DNA of 64,000 bases from Streptomyces sp. NBC_00582 (GCF_036345155.1 NZ_CP107772.1:7688001-7752000); one strand, 5' to 3'. Positions 22,008-31,087 are shown, numbered from the stretch's first letter. Translations and numbers: made by a program. The notes: generated by a model from the letters alone, not told the origin.

Positions 22008-22322
22008 GTGCCCGCTGCCGCTCTGAAGCCGAAGCCGTTGCCGACCCAGTCCACCGCCAAGCGATCCGTCCAGCTCGACCTGCCCTATGTGCCCGTGGCG
22101 AAGCGGCCGTTGCCGGCCGGACGGCCCCGGGACTGGTACGTGGCGCACAACCGCCGGCTCAAGGCGATGCGCCTCGCCATCGCGCTGCTCGACCTCGGCG
22201 TCTACCTGCCGAACCAGGCCCGCAACGAGAAGATCCGCAGCACGGCGGAGCTGATCGGCGTCCACCCCCCGTCGGACACGACGTGCCACATGGTCAGGGC
22301 GTTCCTGCGCTACAACCGGTGA
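22008..22322 (+). CDS. Conserved small basic protein of unknown function
   Basis: The ribosome site AGGAGG (21996-22001) sits six bases from GTG 22008 and only one base from ATG 22002, so GTG is chosen (104 residues). The product is basic and soluble (begins MPAAALKPKPLPTQSTAKRS) with a compact C-terminal half: DWYVAHNRRLKAMRLAIALL, then NEKIRSTAELIGVHPPSDTT. That segment resembles a small helical DNA- or RNA-associated domain, but I cannot name it. It has its own upstream region of about 200 bases and converges on the HTH_42 gene. Confidence 0.75.
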   Translation: MPAAALKPKPLPTQSTAKRSVQLDLPYVPVAKRPLPAGRPRDWYVAHNRRLKAMRLAIALLDLGVYLPNQARNEKIRSTAELIGVHPPSDTTCHMVRAFLRYNR

Positions 22323-22369
22323 GCGGGCCCGCCGGGTGCCGTCCGTACGGACCGCACCCGGCGTCGCCC

Positions 22370-23554
22370 TCACCCCACCAGCTCCTTCTCCACCGGCGTC
22401 CGGAACCGCGGCGTCACCCGCGCCCCGCCCAGCCACGCCCCCAGCCGCTCCGCCTCCGCGGCCACCGCGGCCTCCGCCTCCCGGCCGGGCCCCTCCCCGG
22501 CGAGGAACCGCCAGACGATCTCCCCGTCGGCGCGCTGCGCCCAGCCCCCCACCACCCGGCCGTCCCACCACACCGTCGGCCCGATGTTGCCGCTTCTGTC
22601 GAACAGGGCGGGCCGCAGCTCCGGCGCCAGATACCAGTCCCGGCCCTGCCAGCCCATCGCCGTCGGATCGAGCGAGGGCAGCAGCGCCGCCCAGGGCTCC
22701 TTCGGCGCCGCCACCGGAGCGACGTCCCCCTCGACGACGTACCCCGTGCCCTCGTCGACCGTCACCGCCTGCGCGCCGATCGCCTTCAGCGCCCGCCGGA
22801 CGTCGGTCACCTTCCACCCCGTCCACCACTTCAGATCCGCCTCGGTGGCCGGACCGCACACCGCGAGCCAGCGGCGCAGCAGCTCGGCCTGGGCATCCGC
22901 GACGTCCAGTTCCGGATGGGCCGGGGCGAGGGCCCAGCAGAACTGGCTCGACGTCCAGGAGCCCAGCGGGCGCCCCCGGACCACCTTGCCCTCCACCCCC
23001 AGCAGCCGCAGCAGCCGCGTGGAGACCGTGTGGATCCCCTCGTAGCTCTTCCCCGCCGCGTACGCGAACTGCTCCCGCAGCCGGGGTTCCTCCCGCGCCA
23101 GCTCGGTGGCCGTCGCCTGCCCCAGCCGCCCCAGCGCGGCCAGCGTCGACTCCTCGACCTCCTTCAGCCAGGCCGCGTCGGGGGCGCCCGCCTTCGCCAT
23201 GTCGTTCACCAGCGCGGTCCGCGTGCGGGCGGCGACCGCCAGCCCCGTCGAGGCGTGCACGACGGCCGTCAGCTCCGTGGGGAACACGAACACCGTGTTG
23301 CGCATGCCGTGCATCCGCACGAGCGTCCGGTCCTCGTACAGCGCCCGCTCCGTCGCCGCCACCGGCCCCGCCGGGTCCGCCAGCCGGGCCCCTACCGCGA
23401 GATACACCGTCGCCGGATCCGTACCGTGCAGCGCGACGAGGGACTCGGCCACCGCCTCGGGCGTCGCGGCCCGCCCCGCCGCGGTCAGCCGGTGCCGCGA
23501 GGCCAGCCGCGCCCGCCGCTCCGCCCCGCCGATGTACCGCACACCCTCACCCAT
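22370..23554 (-). CDS. Winged-helix DNA-binding domain protein (HTH_42/AlkZ-like family)
   Basis: ATG 23554 follows GGAGG at six bases; length 394 residues. The protein has the tandem winged-helix pattern of the HTH_42 family, which includes the AlkZ/YcaQ crosslink-repair DNA glycosylases: HRLTAAGRAATPEAVAESLV near the start, LKWWTGWKVTDVRRALKAI in the middle, and DRSGNIGPTVWWDGRVVGGW near the C terminus. In this subgroup the N-terminal HGTDPATVYLAVGAR replaces the catalytic QxQ/QxD motif of true AlkZ enzymes, so DNA binding is likely but glycosylase activity is uncertain. No repair genes adjoin it. Confidence 0.8.
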   Translation of the reverse strand: MGEGVRYIGGAERRARLASRHRLTAAGRAATPEAVAESLVALHGTDPATVYLAVGARLADPAGPVAATERALYEDRTLVRMHGMRNTVFVFPTELTAVVHASTGLAVAARTRTALVNDMAKAGAPDAAWLKEVEESTLAALGRLGQATATELAREEPRLREQFAYAAGKSYEGIHTVSTRLLRLLGVEGKVVRGRPLGSWTSSQFCWALAPAHPELDVADAQAELLRRWLAVCGPATEADLKWWTGWKVTDVRRALKAIGAQAVTVDEGTGYVVEGDVAPVAAPKEPWAALLPSLDPTAMGWQGRDWYLAPELRPALFDRSGNIGPTVWWDGRVVGGWAQRADGEIVWRFLAGEGPGREAEAAVAAEAERLGAWLGGARVTPRFRTPVEKELVG

Positions 23555-23756
23555 CCCCGACCTCCACCCGTCGAACCGTTCCCTGCCCGCATCCTCCCCG
23601 ACCCCACTGACAAACACCCCCGACCCCCCACCCCGGCCCGTCACCCATTTGCCGGACCCGGCATGCACACCTCCTTCACTCGTCCTTCACTGCGAACAAA
23701 GGCTTGACGGCGGTGTGTTCGAGGCGGGAGGCCGACGTGACGCGGAGACCAGGCGG

Positions 23757-25115
23757 ATGAGCACCCCCGGTGCGCTCGGCGCGCCCGAGGAGCGGGCCCG
23801 GCGCGGCAAGGAGGCCCGTAAGCGGGTCCCCCGCTCCGCGCACGCCGGCTGGCTGGCGCCGGTCGACCGGGCCGACCCCGTCGCCGTCCTGGAACGGCAG
23901 GGCCGGGACCGGCTGCCCGAGCTGCTGCCCGTGCGCTACGGGAGGATGGCCGCCTCCCCCTTCGCCTTCCTGCGCGGCGCCGCCGCCGTGATGGCCGCCG
24001 ACCTCGCCGCCCGGCCGCACACCGGGCTGACCGTCCAGCTCTGCGGCGACGCCCATCTGCTCAACTTCGGGCTGTACGCCTCCCCGGAGCGGGCGCTGCT
24101 GTTCGACCTGAACGACTTCGACGAGACGTTCCCCGGCCCCTTCGAATGGGACGTGCAACGGCTCGCCGCCTCCGTCGCCGTGGCCGCCCGCGAGAACGGC
24201 CACGCCGAGCCCAGAGCGCGCGGCGCCACCGTGGAGGCCGTCGCCGCCTACCGCACCGCGATGCAGCGGCTCGCCCGGCTCGGCGAACTCGACGTCTGGT
24301 ACGAACGCATCGACGCCGACAGCCTCCTGCCCCTGCTGCGCTCCGCCCGCCACCGCCGGCGCGCCGAGGCCAGCCTCACCCGGGCCCGCCGCCGCACCAG
24401 CCTCCAGGCCCTCGGCAAACTCACCGAACTCGTCGACGGACGCCACCGCATCATCCACGACCCGCCGCTCCTCGAACCCGCCGGCGTCTCCGACTCCGCC
24501 GCCCTGCGCAAGATCTTCAGCGACTACCGCTCCACCCTCTCCGAGGAACGCCGGCTGCTCCTCGACCGCTACCGCTACGTCGACGCCGCCCGCAAGGTCG
24601 TCGGCGTCGGCAGCGTCGGCCTGCGCTGCTTCATCGTCCTGCTCTCCGGGCGCGACGCCGAGGACCCGCTGTTCCTCCAGATCAAGGAGGCCCGTGCCTC
24701 CGTCCTGGAGGCGCATCTGCCGAGCGGGCCGTACACCCACCCCGGCCACCGGGTCGTCGCCGGACAACGGCTCCTGCAGGCGGCCAGTGACATCTTCCTC
24801 GGCTGGATGACCGGCCCCCAGGGCCGCGCCTACTACTGGCGCCAGCTCCGCGACATGAAGGGCTCCGCCGACGTCGCCGGGATGAGCCCCGCCGCCCTCA
24901 CGGCGTACGCCCGGCTCTGCGGCACCGCCCTGGCCCGCGCCCACGCCCGCTCCGGCGACCGGATCGCCATCGCCGGCTACCTCGGCTCCGGCGACACCTT
25001 CGACCACGCGATCGCCGACTTCGCCCTCGCCTACGCCGACCGGACCACCGCCGACCACGCGGTGCTGCGCGCGGCGATCGCGGCGGGGGTGGTGACGGCC
25101 GCGCCCGACGTGTGA
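23757..25115 (+). CDS. DUF2252 family protein
   Basis: ATG 23757 (MSTPGALGAPEER) directly follows AGGCGG; an upstream in-frame GTG (23715) is possible but has no ribosome site. The 452-residue protein matches DUF2252 throughout: PFAFLRGAAAVMAADLA, LTVQLCGDAHLLNFGLYASP, FDLNDFDETFPGPFEWDVQR, and a C-terminal YLGSGDTFDHAIADFALAYA. The family is distantly related to kinase-like phosphotransferases (GDxHxxN resembles the catalytic loop of aminoglycoside phosphotransferases), but no substrate is established. No signal peptide; cytoplasmic. It may share a transcript with the small membrane gene downstream. Confidence 0.88.
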   Translation: MSTPGALGAPEERARRGKEARKRVPRSAHAGWLAPVDRADPVAVLERQGRDRLPELLPVRYGRMAASPFAFLRGAAAVMAADLAARPHTGLTVQLCGDAHLLNFGLYASPERALLFDLNDFDETFPGPFEWDVQRLAASVAVAARENGHAEPRARGATVEAVAAYRTAMQRLARLGELDVWYERIDADSLLPLLRSARHRRRAEASLTRARRRTSLQALGKLTELVDGRHRIIHDPPLLEPAGVSDSAALRKIFSDYRSTLSEERRLLLDRYRYVDAARKVVGVGSVGLRCFIVLLSGRDAEDPLFLQIKEARASVLEAHLPSGPYTHPGHRVVAGQRLLQAASDIFLGWMTGPQGRAYYWRQLRDMKGSADVAGMSPAALTAYARLCGTALARAHARSGDRIAIAGYLGSGDTFDHAIADFALAYADRTTADHAVLRAAIAAGVVTAAPDV

Positions 25116-25152
25116 GGTCGGCCCCGGGGCCATACGAAAAAGGAGATGCACG

Positions 25153-25434
25153 GTGCGTGACGGTCTCCCTACGCTGAACGACATGGGCACCATCATCCTC
25201 ACCGGGACCTTCGTCCTGGTCGTCCTGGGATTCGGAAACCCCGTCTACTGGCTCGCCGCCGTCGCCCTGCTCTACGTCCACGTGCAGTACGGCCGGGGCA
25301 CGACGTCGTCCTCGTCCTCCTCGTCCTCCACCCCGGCCCCGGGCCCCGCGCCCACCACCTACAAGGCCTACCGCGCCCGCCGCGACCTCCAGGCCAAGTG
25401 GGAGCGCCGCTACGAGCGGGAGCGCGGCAAGTAG
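25153..25434 (+). CDS. Small membrane protein with polyserine tract
   Basis: GTG 25153 is supported by AAGGAG seven bases upstream; an internal ATG (25183) is less well placed. The 93-residue product has two close hydrophobic helices (IILTGTFVLVVLGFG and VYWLAAVALLYVHVQYG), then a run of eight serines, a Pro/Ala stretch, and a strongly basic helical tail (YRARRDLQAKWERRYERERG). The form suggests a membrane-tethered basic tail facing the cytoplasm. No family recognised. It lies 37 bases after the DUF2252 gene on the same strand. Confidence 0.75.
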   Translation: MRDGLPTLNDMGTIILTGTFVLVVLGFGNPVYWLAAVALLYVHVQYGRGTTSSSSSSSSTPAPGPAPTTYKAYRARRDLQAKWERRYERERGK

Positions 25435-25462
25435 GACCGGCTCGCGGGGGAGCGGGGCCTGC

Positions 25463-26047
25463 TCACAGGCCGGGCGCCCCCCACACCGGGAACCAGCGGC
25501 TCAGATCCTGCTCGATGCGCAGATCGTTCGTCAGCGCCGCCTTCACCTGGAGTTCGAGCGCGTTGTCGCGCCGCTGCCCCCGTTCGGGCAGCGGCGCGAA
25601 CGGATAGAAGGTGCCGCGCTTGTAGAGGTAGACGAGCGCCAGCGACCGGCCGGCCGGGTTCTCGAAGGCGGCGAGGGAACACAGCAACTGCGGTCCGAAG
25701 CCGTTGATCTCCATGGCGCTGTTCACCGCGTGCAGATCGTTGACCAGGGCCGAGAGGTCGTCGGGGGAGCGGTGGGAGAGCAGCCAGGAGTAGCCGTAGT
25801 CGTCACGCAGGAGCTGGACCGGGGGACCGGTGCGCTCGGTGTCCGCGTCGAGGAGGGCCTGGACCTCGCGGTGCGTCTGTTCGAAGGCCCCGCCCTCCAC
25901 GGTCGCGAAACAGACGGCGCCCTGCCCGGTCGGTGTGAAGCCGGTCGCCGCCTCCAGTGTCACCGCCGCCGAGGGCAGCGCGAACAACTGATCGAGGTCG
26001 GGGGCGACCGGCTTCGTCCGGCCGAGCAGGATGTCCAGCAGCCCCAT
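25463..26047 (-). CDS. pspAB: PspA-associated protein PspAB
   Basis: The 194-residue protein starts MGLLDILLGRTKPVAPDLDQ and has the PspAB pattern throughout (LFALPSAAVTLEAATGF, LLRDDYGYSWLLSHRSPDD, LSRWFPVWGAPGL). PspAB is an actinobacterial protein associated with the envelope-stress protein PspA, of unknown mechanism. ATG 26047 lies only three bases after the htpX stop, so the two genes are almost certainly cotranscribed and probably coupled. No pspA gene occurs in the window. The pairing with a membrane quality-control protease supports a role in envelope stress. Confidence 0.85.
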   Translation of the reverse strand: MGLLDILLGRTKPVAPDLDQLFALPSAAVTLEAATGFTPTGQGAVCFATVEGGAFEQTHREVQALLDADTERTGPPVQLLRDDYGYSWLLSHRSPDDLSALVNDLHAVNSAMEINGFGPQLLCSLAAFENPAGRSLALVYLYKRGTFYPFAPLPERGQRRDNALELQVKAALTNDLRIEQDLSRWFPVWGAPGL

Positions 26048-26050
26048 GCG

Positions 26051-26977
26051 TCAGCCTGCCTTCCCGGGGGTTGCCGCGTCACCCAGCTCGGCGGAGATCC
26101 GCCCGAGCTGGTCGAGCCGCTGCTCCAGGCTCGGGTGGGTGGAGAAGTACTGCTCGATGCCGGGCTCCCTGCCGGTCGCCGGAGTGAAGTAGAAGGCGTT
26201 GAAGGCCTGGGCCGTCCGCAGGTCCTTGGTCGGGATCCGGGCGATCTCCCCGGAGACCTTGGTCAGCGCCGACGCCAGCGCCGAGGGCCGCCCGGTGAGC
26301 AGCGCGGCCGCCCGGTCCGCCGCCAGCTCCCGGTACCGGGACAGCGCCCTGATCAGCAGGAAGCTGATCGCGTACACGGCCGCCGACACGCCCATCACGG
26401 CGGCGAAGATCACGGCGGTGTTCTGGTCCCGGCGCCCGCCGCCGAACAGCTGCGAGTAGAACGCGAACCGCACGATCAGGCCCGCGATCACCCCGAGGAA
26501 CGACGCGATCGTGATCACGGCGACGTCCTTGTGTGCCACGTGCGACAGCTCGTGCGCGACCACACCCTCCAGCTCGGCCGGCTCCAGCCGCCGCAGCAGC
26601 CCCGTCGTCACGCACACCACCGCGTTCTCGGGATTGCGCCCCGTGGCGAACGCGTTCGGCATGTCCATAGCGGACACGGCGACGACCGGCTTCGGCATGT
26701 CGGACAGGGCGCACAGCCGGTCCACGACGGCGTGCAGCTCGGGATACTCCTCGCGCTCCACGACCCGCCCGCGCATGGCGAACATCGCGATCCGGTCGGA
26801 GAACCAGAACTGCGCGACGAACATGGCCGCCACCAGCACGACCACCAGCAGCCACGACTTCAGCAACACGATCAGCGCGACGACGAACGCGACGTACAGC
26901 AGCCCCAGCAGAAACATGGTGACCGTCATCCGCACGGTCAGCCCCCGGTCACTCCGGAAACGGCTCCGCATCTGCAT
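26051..26977 (-). CDS. htpX: HtpX-type membrane zinc metalloprotease
   Basis: ATG 26977 gives 308 residues (ATG 26971 is a close alternative). Two membrane helices open the protein (about 16-56), and a second hydrophobic pair lies about 155-205. The zinc site is HELSH at 142-146, with the third ligand provided by the conserved RELAADR segment. HtpX degrades damaged or misassembled membrane proteins. It heads a tight pair with pspAB. Length and motifs are complete. Confidence 0.95.
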   Translation of the reverse strand: MQMRSRFRSDRGLTVRMTVTMFLLGLLYVAFVVALIVLLKSWLLVVVLVAAMFVAQFWFSDRIAMFAMRGRVVEREEYPELHAVVDRLCALSDMPKPVVAVSAMDMPNAFATGRNPENAVVCVTTGLLRRLEPAELEGVVAHELSHVAHKDVAVITIASFLGVIAGLIVRFAFYSQLFGGGRRDQNTAVIFAAVMGVSAAVYAISFLLIRALSRYRELAADRAAALLTGRPSALASALTKVSGEIARIPTKDLRTAQAFNAFYFTPATGREPGIEQYFSTHPSLEQRLDQLGRISAELGDAATPGKAG

Positions 26978-27071
26978 CACCCCGCAGGCAGTCAGGCACT
27001 CGCCCCACTGCCAGTGTGCACCCGCGCACTCCCATGAAGCGCTCCTGATCAGACCTAGGAGCAGCAAAGGC

Positions 27072-28562
27072 TCAGACCGGGACGCCCGCTTCCCACTTCC
27101 GCTGCCTCAGCGCATACGCGCTGAACAGATGCCGTGCCCGGTCCAGCAGCCCACCCACCTCCGCCGCCGCCTCGCGCGGCACGTCCCCGCCCGCGTGCCA
27201 GCCCTGCACCGACTGCCGGGCCCACGTCCGGATCCGCTCGTCCGGGTCGTCGAGCGCGGTGACCGCGGCCCGCAGCCGTACGATCCCGCCGCGCGCGTCG
27301 AGCAGCCGCAACGCGGCGACCCGCACCTGCCGGGGCCACGCGTGGCCGAGCCGCTCCGTCAGCTCCTCCTCGGACACGGCCCCCGCCGACGGCAGCAGCG
27401 CCGCGGTCACCTCACGCACCACCGCGGGCGCCGGATCGTCCAGCAACGGCCGCAGCCGTCGTACGTCCGTCACGTCCAGGGTCCGCAGCCCGGCGACGGC
27501 CCGCGCCCGCACGCCCGCCGCCGGATGCCCGAGCAGTGCCCACAGCACCTCGGCGTCGGCCCGCTCCCCGCACTCCGCGAGCCCGATCACGGCCCCCGGC
27601 GGCAGCCCCCGGGGGTCGGCGCACCGCTCCCGGTACCAGGGGAGGGGATCGCTCCCGCCCTGCCGTACGACATACCGCGCGCAGGCCCGCACCACCGCCG
27701 CCCGGTCCGCGAGGAACCCCACGGCCCGCTCGGTCCGCCCGGCCCGGCGCAGGGCCGTGACCCCGGCGGCCCGTACCCGCGGATTGCGCGCCCCGAGCAG
27801 CGCGTCGAGTACGTCGTCGTGGGCCTCGTCGTCCGTCACGGCGGCCAGGGCGGCGTCGGCGCACAGCGACTGCACGACCGTGTCGGAGTCCCGGGTGGCC
27901 GCACGCGCCAGTTCCAAGGGGGAGAGGAGCCGCTCCTCGACGGCGAGCCGGTACGCGTATCGGCGTACGGCACGGTCGGGGTCCGAGTAGAGGGGGGCCA
28001 GGAGCCCGGGCGGGGCCGTGCGCAGCAACCGGTCCGCGAGAGCGGTGGCGAAGTCGCCCCGCCCCCGGCGCCCGATCCGCAGGACCAGCGGCATCAGCCG
28101 TACGGCGGTCCGCGCGTCGAGCGCCTCCGCGAGCCGCCGCCGGGCGGCCTCGCGCACCTGCGGCACCCAGTCGGAGCAGCGCACGACCACCAGCGGCAGC
28201 AGCCCCGGGTGGTCGGCGACCCCGTCGAGGGCCGTCTGCCGGATCCTGCCGTCCCCGTGGCACAGCGCGAGCGCGAGCTGGGACGCGGTGAGGGGCTGCG
28301 CACGCCGAAGGACGGCGGTCAGACCGCCGGCCCGGTTGCGGCGAACGGTGGCGAGAAGCGCCCGTCCGCCCTCGGTGACCGCCCAGGGGTGCAGCCATAC
28401 GCCGTCGTCCGCGTACCAGACGCTCTGCCGGACGCCCGCGTCGAGCGCGATCCAGGCCCCGGGGTCGTCACCGGGCAGCACCGCGCCGACCGACTCCCCC
28501 CGGGCGAGCCGCACCGCCGCCGTCTCCCCGTCTCCCCTCGCCCCCGTGGTGATCGTGCTCAT
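27072..28562 (-). CDS. HEAT-repeat-type protein
   Basis: ATG 28562 lies two bases after the stop of the upstream small membrane gene, so the pair is coupled. The 496-residue soluble protein consists mostly of short helical repeats containing Ala/Leu/Val/Arg with ...DPxxxVRxxA... signatures (for example GRIRQTALDGVADHPGLLPL, DWVPQVREAARRRLAEAL, AGVRARAVAGLRTLDVTD). It has no enzyme motif and no signal. Such proteins act as scaffolds or adaptors; the partner is unknown. Two Trp-rich segments near residues 45-65 (VWYADDGVWLHPWAV) are outside the repeat array. Confidence 0.75.
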   Translation of the reverse strand: MSTITTGARGDGETAAVRLARGESVGAVLPGDDPGAWIALDAGVRQSVWYADDGVWLHPWAVTEGGRALLATVRRNRAGGLTAVLRRAQPLTASQLALALCHGDGRIRQTALDGVADHPGLLPLVVVRCSDWVPQVREAARRRLAEALDARTAVRLMPLVLRIGRRGRGDFATALADRLLRTAPPGLLAPLYSDPDRAVRRYAYRLAVEERLLSPLELARAATRDSDTVVQSLCADAALAAVTDDEAHDDVLDALLGARNPRVRAAGVTALRRAGRTERAVGFLADRAAVVRACARYVVRQGGSDPLPWYRERCADPRGLPPGAVIGLAECGERADAEVLWALLGHPAAGVRARAVAGLRTLDVTDVRRLRPLLDDPAPAVVREVTAALLPSAGAVSEEELTERLGHAWPRQVRVAALRLLDARGGIVRLRAAVTALDDPDERIRTWARQSVQGWHAGGDVPREAAAEVGGLLDRARHLFSAYALRQRKWEAGVPV

Positions 28563-28564
28563 GG

Positions 28565-28822
28565 CTAGTAGGGCGCCTGGAACCGCGTCCAGCCCAGCAG
28601 CAGGATCACCGCCGCCACACATCCGAGCACGATCGTCGTGGACACCCACGACGAGCGCCGCGGCCCGCCACGCTCCGGCTCCCCCCGGAACGGCACCGGC
28701 TCCGGCGGATTCTCCTTCCACCGGGCGGCCAGCATCCGGGCTCGCGCCGAGGGCTCCTTGTGCTCGGCCCGGTCGGCCCACCGGAGGTCGAACTCCGGCT
28801 GGTCGTCGTCCTCTTCGGACAT
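28565..28822 (-). CDS. Small single-pass membrane protein
   Basis: An 85-residue protein with an acidic N terminus (MSEEDDDQPEFDLRWADRAE), a basic central part and one C-terminal membrane helix (TTIVLGCVAAVILLLGW). It stops two bases before the HEAT-type gene starts, so the two are probably translated together; it may anchor the HEAT-type protein to the membrane. No family recognised. It is separated from glnA by about 120 bases. Confidence 0.75.
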   Translation of the reverse strand: MSEEDDDQPEFDLRWADRAEHKEPSARARMLAARWKENPPEPVPFRGEPERGGPRRSSWVSTTIVLGCVAAVILLLGWTRFQAPY

Positions 28823-28939
28823 CCCCGTATCCCCCTGTTGCCCGGTCTCGAACGGCAGTGCCAGAAACCATACGACGGCGCCCCCGTCCCGGGAAACCGG
28901 AAACGGGGGCGCCGAGCAGACCGTACGGCTACGGGCCGA

Positions 28940-30349
28940 TCACACGTCGAAGTAGAGCTCGAACTCGTGCGGGTGCGGGCGCAGCTGCAGCGGGGCGATC
29001 TCGTTCGCGCGCTTGTAGTCGATCCACGTCTCGATCAGGTCGGACGTGAAGACGTCACCGGCGAGCAGGAACTCGTGGTCGCGCTCGAGGGAGTCGAGGA
29101 CGGCCGGGAGGGAGGTCGGGACCTGCGGGACGCCCGCGTGCTCCTCGGGGGCGAGCTCGTAGAGGTCCTTGTCGATCGGCTCGGCCGGCTCGATCTTGTT
29201 CTTGATGCCGTCGAGGCCCGCGAGGAGCAGGGCCGAGAAGGCGAGGTAGGGGTTGCCGGAGGAGTCGGGCGCGCGGAACTCCACGCGCTTGGCCTTCGGG
29301 TTGGAGCCCGTGATCGGGATACGCATGGCCGCGGAGCGGTTGCGCTGCGAGTACACCAGGTTGACCGGGGCCTCGAAGCCGGGGACCAGGCGGTGGTACG
29401 AGTTCACCGTGGGGTTGGTGAACGCGAGCAGCGACGGGGCGTGCTTGAGGATGCCACCGATGTAGTAGCGGGCGGTGTCCGACAGACCCGCGTAGCCGGC
29501 CTCGTCGTAGAACAGCGGGGAGCCGTTGCTCCACAGCGACTGGTGGACGTGCATGCCCGAGCCGTTGTCGCCGAAGATCGGCTTCGGCATGAAGGTCGCG
29601 GTCTTGCCGTTGCGCCAGGCCACGTTCTTCACGATGTACTTGAAGAGCTGGAGGTCGTCGGCCGCGGCGAGCAGCGTGTTGAACTTGTAGTTGATCTCGG
29701 CCTGGCCGGCGGTGCCCACCTCGTGGTGCTGGCGCTCGACCTGGAGGCCGGAGGCGGCCAGCTCCAGGGAGATCTCGGCCCGCAGGTCGGCGAAGTGGTC
29801 GACCGGCGGGGTCGGGAAGTAACCGCCCTTGTAGCGGACCTTGTAACCACGGTTGTCCTCGAGGGCACCGGTGTTCCAGGCGCCGGCCTCGGAGTCGATG
29901 TGGTAGAAGGACTCGTTCTCCGAGGTCTTGAAGCGCACGCTGTCGAAGACGTAGAACTCGGCCTCGGGACCGAAGTAGGCGGTGTCGGCGATACCGGTCG
30001 ACGCCAGGTACGCCTCCGCCTTCTTCGCCACGTTGCGCGGGTCACGGGAGTACTGCTCGCCCGTGATCGGGTCGTGGATGAAGAAGTTGATGTTGAGGGT
30101 CTTGTCCCGGCGGAAGGGGTCCACCCGCGCGGTCGACAGGTCGGCACGCAGGGCCATGTCGGACTCGTGGATGGCCTGGAAGCCGCGGATCGACGAACCG
30201 TCGAACGCCAGCTCCTCGTCCGGGTCGAACGCCTCGACGGGCAGCGAGAAGTGCTGCATGACGCCCGGCAGGTCGCAGAAGCGGACGTCGACGAACTTGA
30301 CGTCCTCGTCCGCGATGAACTTCTTGGCCTCGTCGGCGTTCTGGAACAT
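28940..30349 (-). CDS. glnA: Glutamine synthetase type I (GSI-beta)
   Basis: ATG 30349 follows GGAGGAG at four bases; the product is 469 residues, the exact family length. It is the dodecameric main glutamine synthetase. Motifs visible: GSSIRGF, AEFYVFD, the metal/ATP site [12 protein letters not shown], and [20 protein letters not shown]. Tyr397 in DLYELAPEE is the adenylylation site, so activity is probably tuned by GlnE as well as by transcription. A GlnR-type box sits at 30446-30483. The RDD-family gene is divergent. Confidence 0.98.
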   Translation of the reverse strand: MFQNADEAKKFIADEDVKFVDVRFCDLPGVMQHFSLPVEAFDPDEELAFDGSSIRGFQAIHESDMALRADLSTARVDPFRRDKTLNINFFIHDPITGEQYSRDPRNVAKKAEAYLASTGIADTAYFGPEAEFYVFDSVRFKTSENESFYHIDSEAGAWNTGALEDNRGYKVRYKGGYFPTPPVDHFADLRAEISLELAASGLQVERQHHEVGTAGQAEINYKFNTLLAAADDLQLFKYIVKNVAWRNGKTATFMPKPIFGDNGSGMHVHQSLWSNGSPLFYDEAGYAGLSDTARYYIGGILKHAPSLLAFTNPTVNSYHRLVPGFEAPVNLVYSQRNRSAAMRIPITGSNPKAKRVEFRAPDSSGNPYLAFSALLLAGLDGIKNKIEPAEPIDKDLYELAPEEHAGVPQVPTSLPAVLDSLERDHEFLLAGDVFTSDLIETWIDYKRANEIAPLQLRPHPHEFELYFDV

Positions 30350-30445
30350 CCAGCTCCTCCTACTCCCGGCCGTCGAGCCGGGGTGGTAGTTCGTTCGTGC
30401 GGCCAGTGCGGTGGCACACGCTGCTTCCGACCCTAGGGACGCGTG

Positions 30446-30483
30446 ATTTCTCCGGCGTGACCCATTTGTTTCGCACAAGTTAA
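30446..30483 (-). promoter_or_regulatory. GlnR-type box upstream of glnA
   Basis: On the minus strand the half-sites are TTAAC, GAAAC, GTCAC and GAAAT, with exactly six bases between neighbours (30479-30483, 30468-30472, 30457-30461, 30446-30450). This is an almost ideal GlnR tandem site, 97-134 bases before the glnA start and in the region shared with the divergent RDD-family gene. Confidence 0.88.
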
Positions 30484-30545
30484 CCGGACTCCGTCCGAAT
30501 CACCCACCTGTCCGTATCGCGAAACGAGGGCAGTACCGTGGACGC

Positions 30546-31013
30546 GTGGACAAGAGGGATGCAATCGGATCGTGGCTCTCGGGACCCCGCGCGGCCGCGG
30601 AGGAAGCCGGTGTCGACTTCGGATACAGGGGCCAACAACTCGGTCTGCCGGAGGAGGGGCCGGGCTCGATCGCCCGTCCCGGCCGGCGGCTCGGCGCCCT
30701 GGCCGTGGACTGGGGACTGTGCCTGCTGATCGCATACAGCTTGATCACCGACGGCTACACCCCCTCCACCAGCAACTGGACCCTGCTGGTGTTCCTGGTG
30801 GTGAGCCTGCTCACGGTGAGCACGCTGGGCTTCACCCCGGGCAAGCGGATCTTCGGCCTGCGGGTGGTGTCCCTGGCGACCGGCACGGTCGACCCCCTGC
30901 GCGCGGCGATCCGCACGGTCCTGCTCTGTCTCGCCCTTCCGGCCCTCGTCTGGGACCGCGACGGCCGCGGCCTGCACGACCGGCTGGCCCGCACGGTCGA
31001 GGTGCGGATCTGA
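30546..31013 (+). CDS. RDD-family membrane protein
   Basis: The 155-residue product starts at GTG 30546. A soluble head (about 1-45) is followed by RDD-family membrane segments: PGRRLGALAVDWGLCLLIAY (the Arg and Asp of RDD), LLVFLVVSLLTVSTLGFTPG, and a third helix (LLCLALPALVWDRDGRGLHD) ending in the conserved RGLHDRL. RDD proteins are small membrane proteins of varied and mostly unknown function; some act in ion or small-molecule transport. It is divergent from glnA. Its stop codon lies inside the 78-bp palindrome. Confidence 0.85.
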   Translation: MDKRDAIGSWLSGPRAAAEEAGVDFGYRGQQLGLPEEGPGSIARPGRRLGALAVDWGLCLLIAYSLITDGYTPSTSNWTLLVFLVVSLLTVSTLGFTPGKRIFGLRVVSLATGTVDPLRAAIRTVLLCLALPALVWDRDGRGLHDRLARTVEVRI

Positions 31014-31087
31014 CGTCTCCTGGCATACAAGAGGGGGGCGCCCGGTGATCACCGGGCGCCCCCCTCTTGTATGCCAGGAGACGTCAG
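31010..31087. terminator. Perfect 78-bp palindrome spanning two convergent stop codons
   Basis: Every base from 31010 to 31048 pairs with 31049 to 31087: 39-bp arms with no loop and no mismatch, checked pair by pair. It contains the TGA of the RDD gene (31011-31013) and the TGA of the DUF4191 gene (31084-31086, minus strand). It would serve both convergent transcripts as a bidirectional terminator. The arms are much longer than needed and include A+T-containing flanks (GGCATACAAGAGG). Confidence 0.9.
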
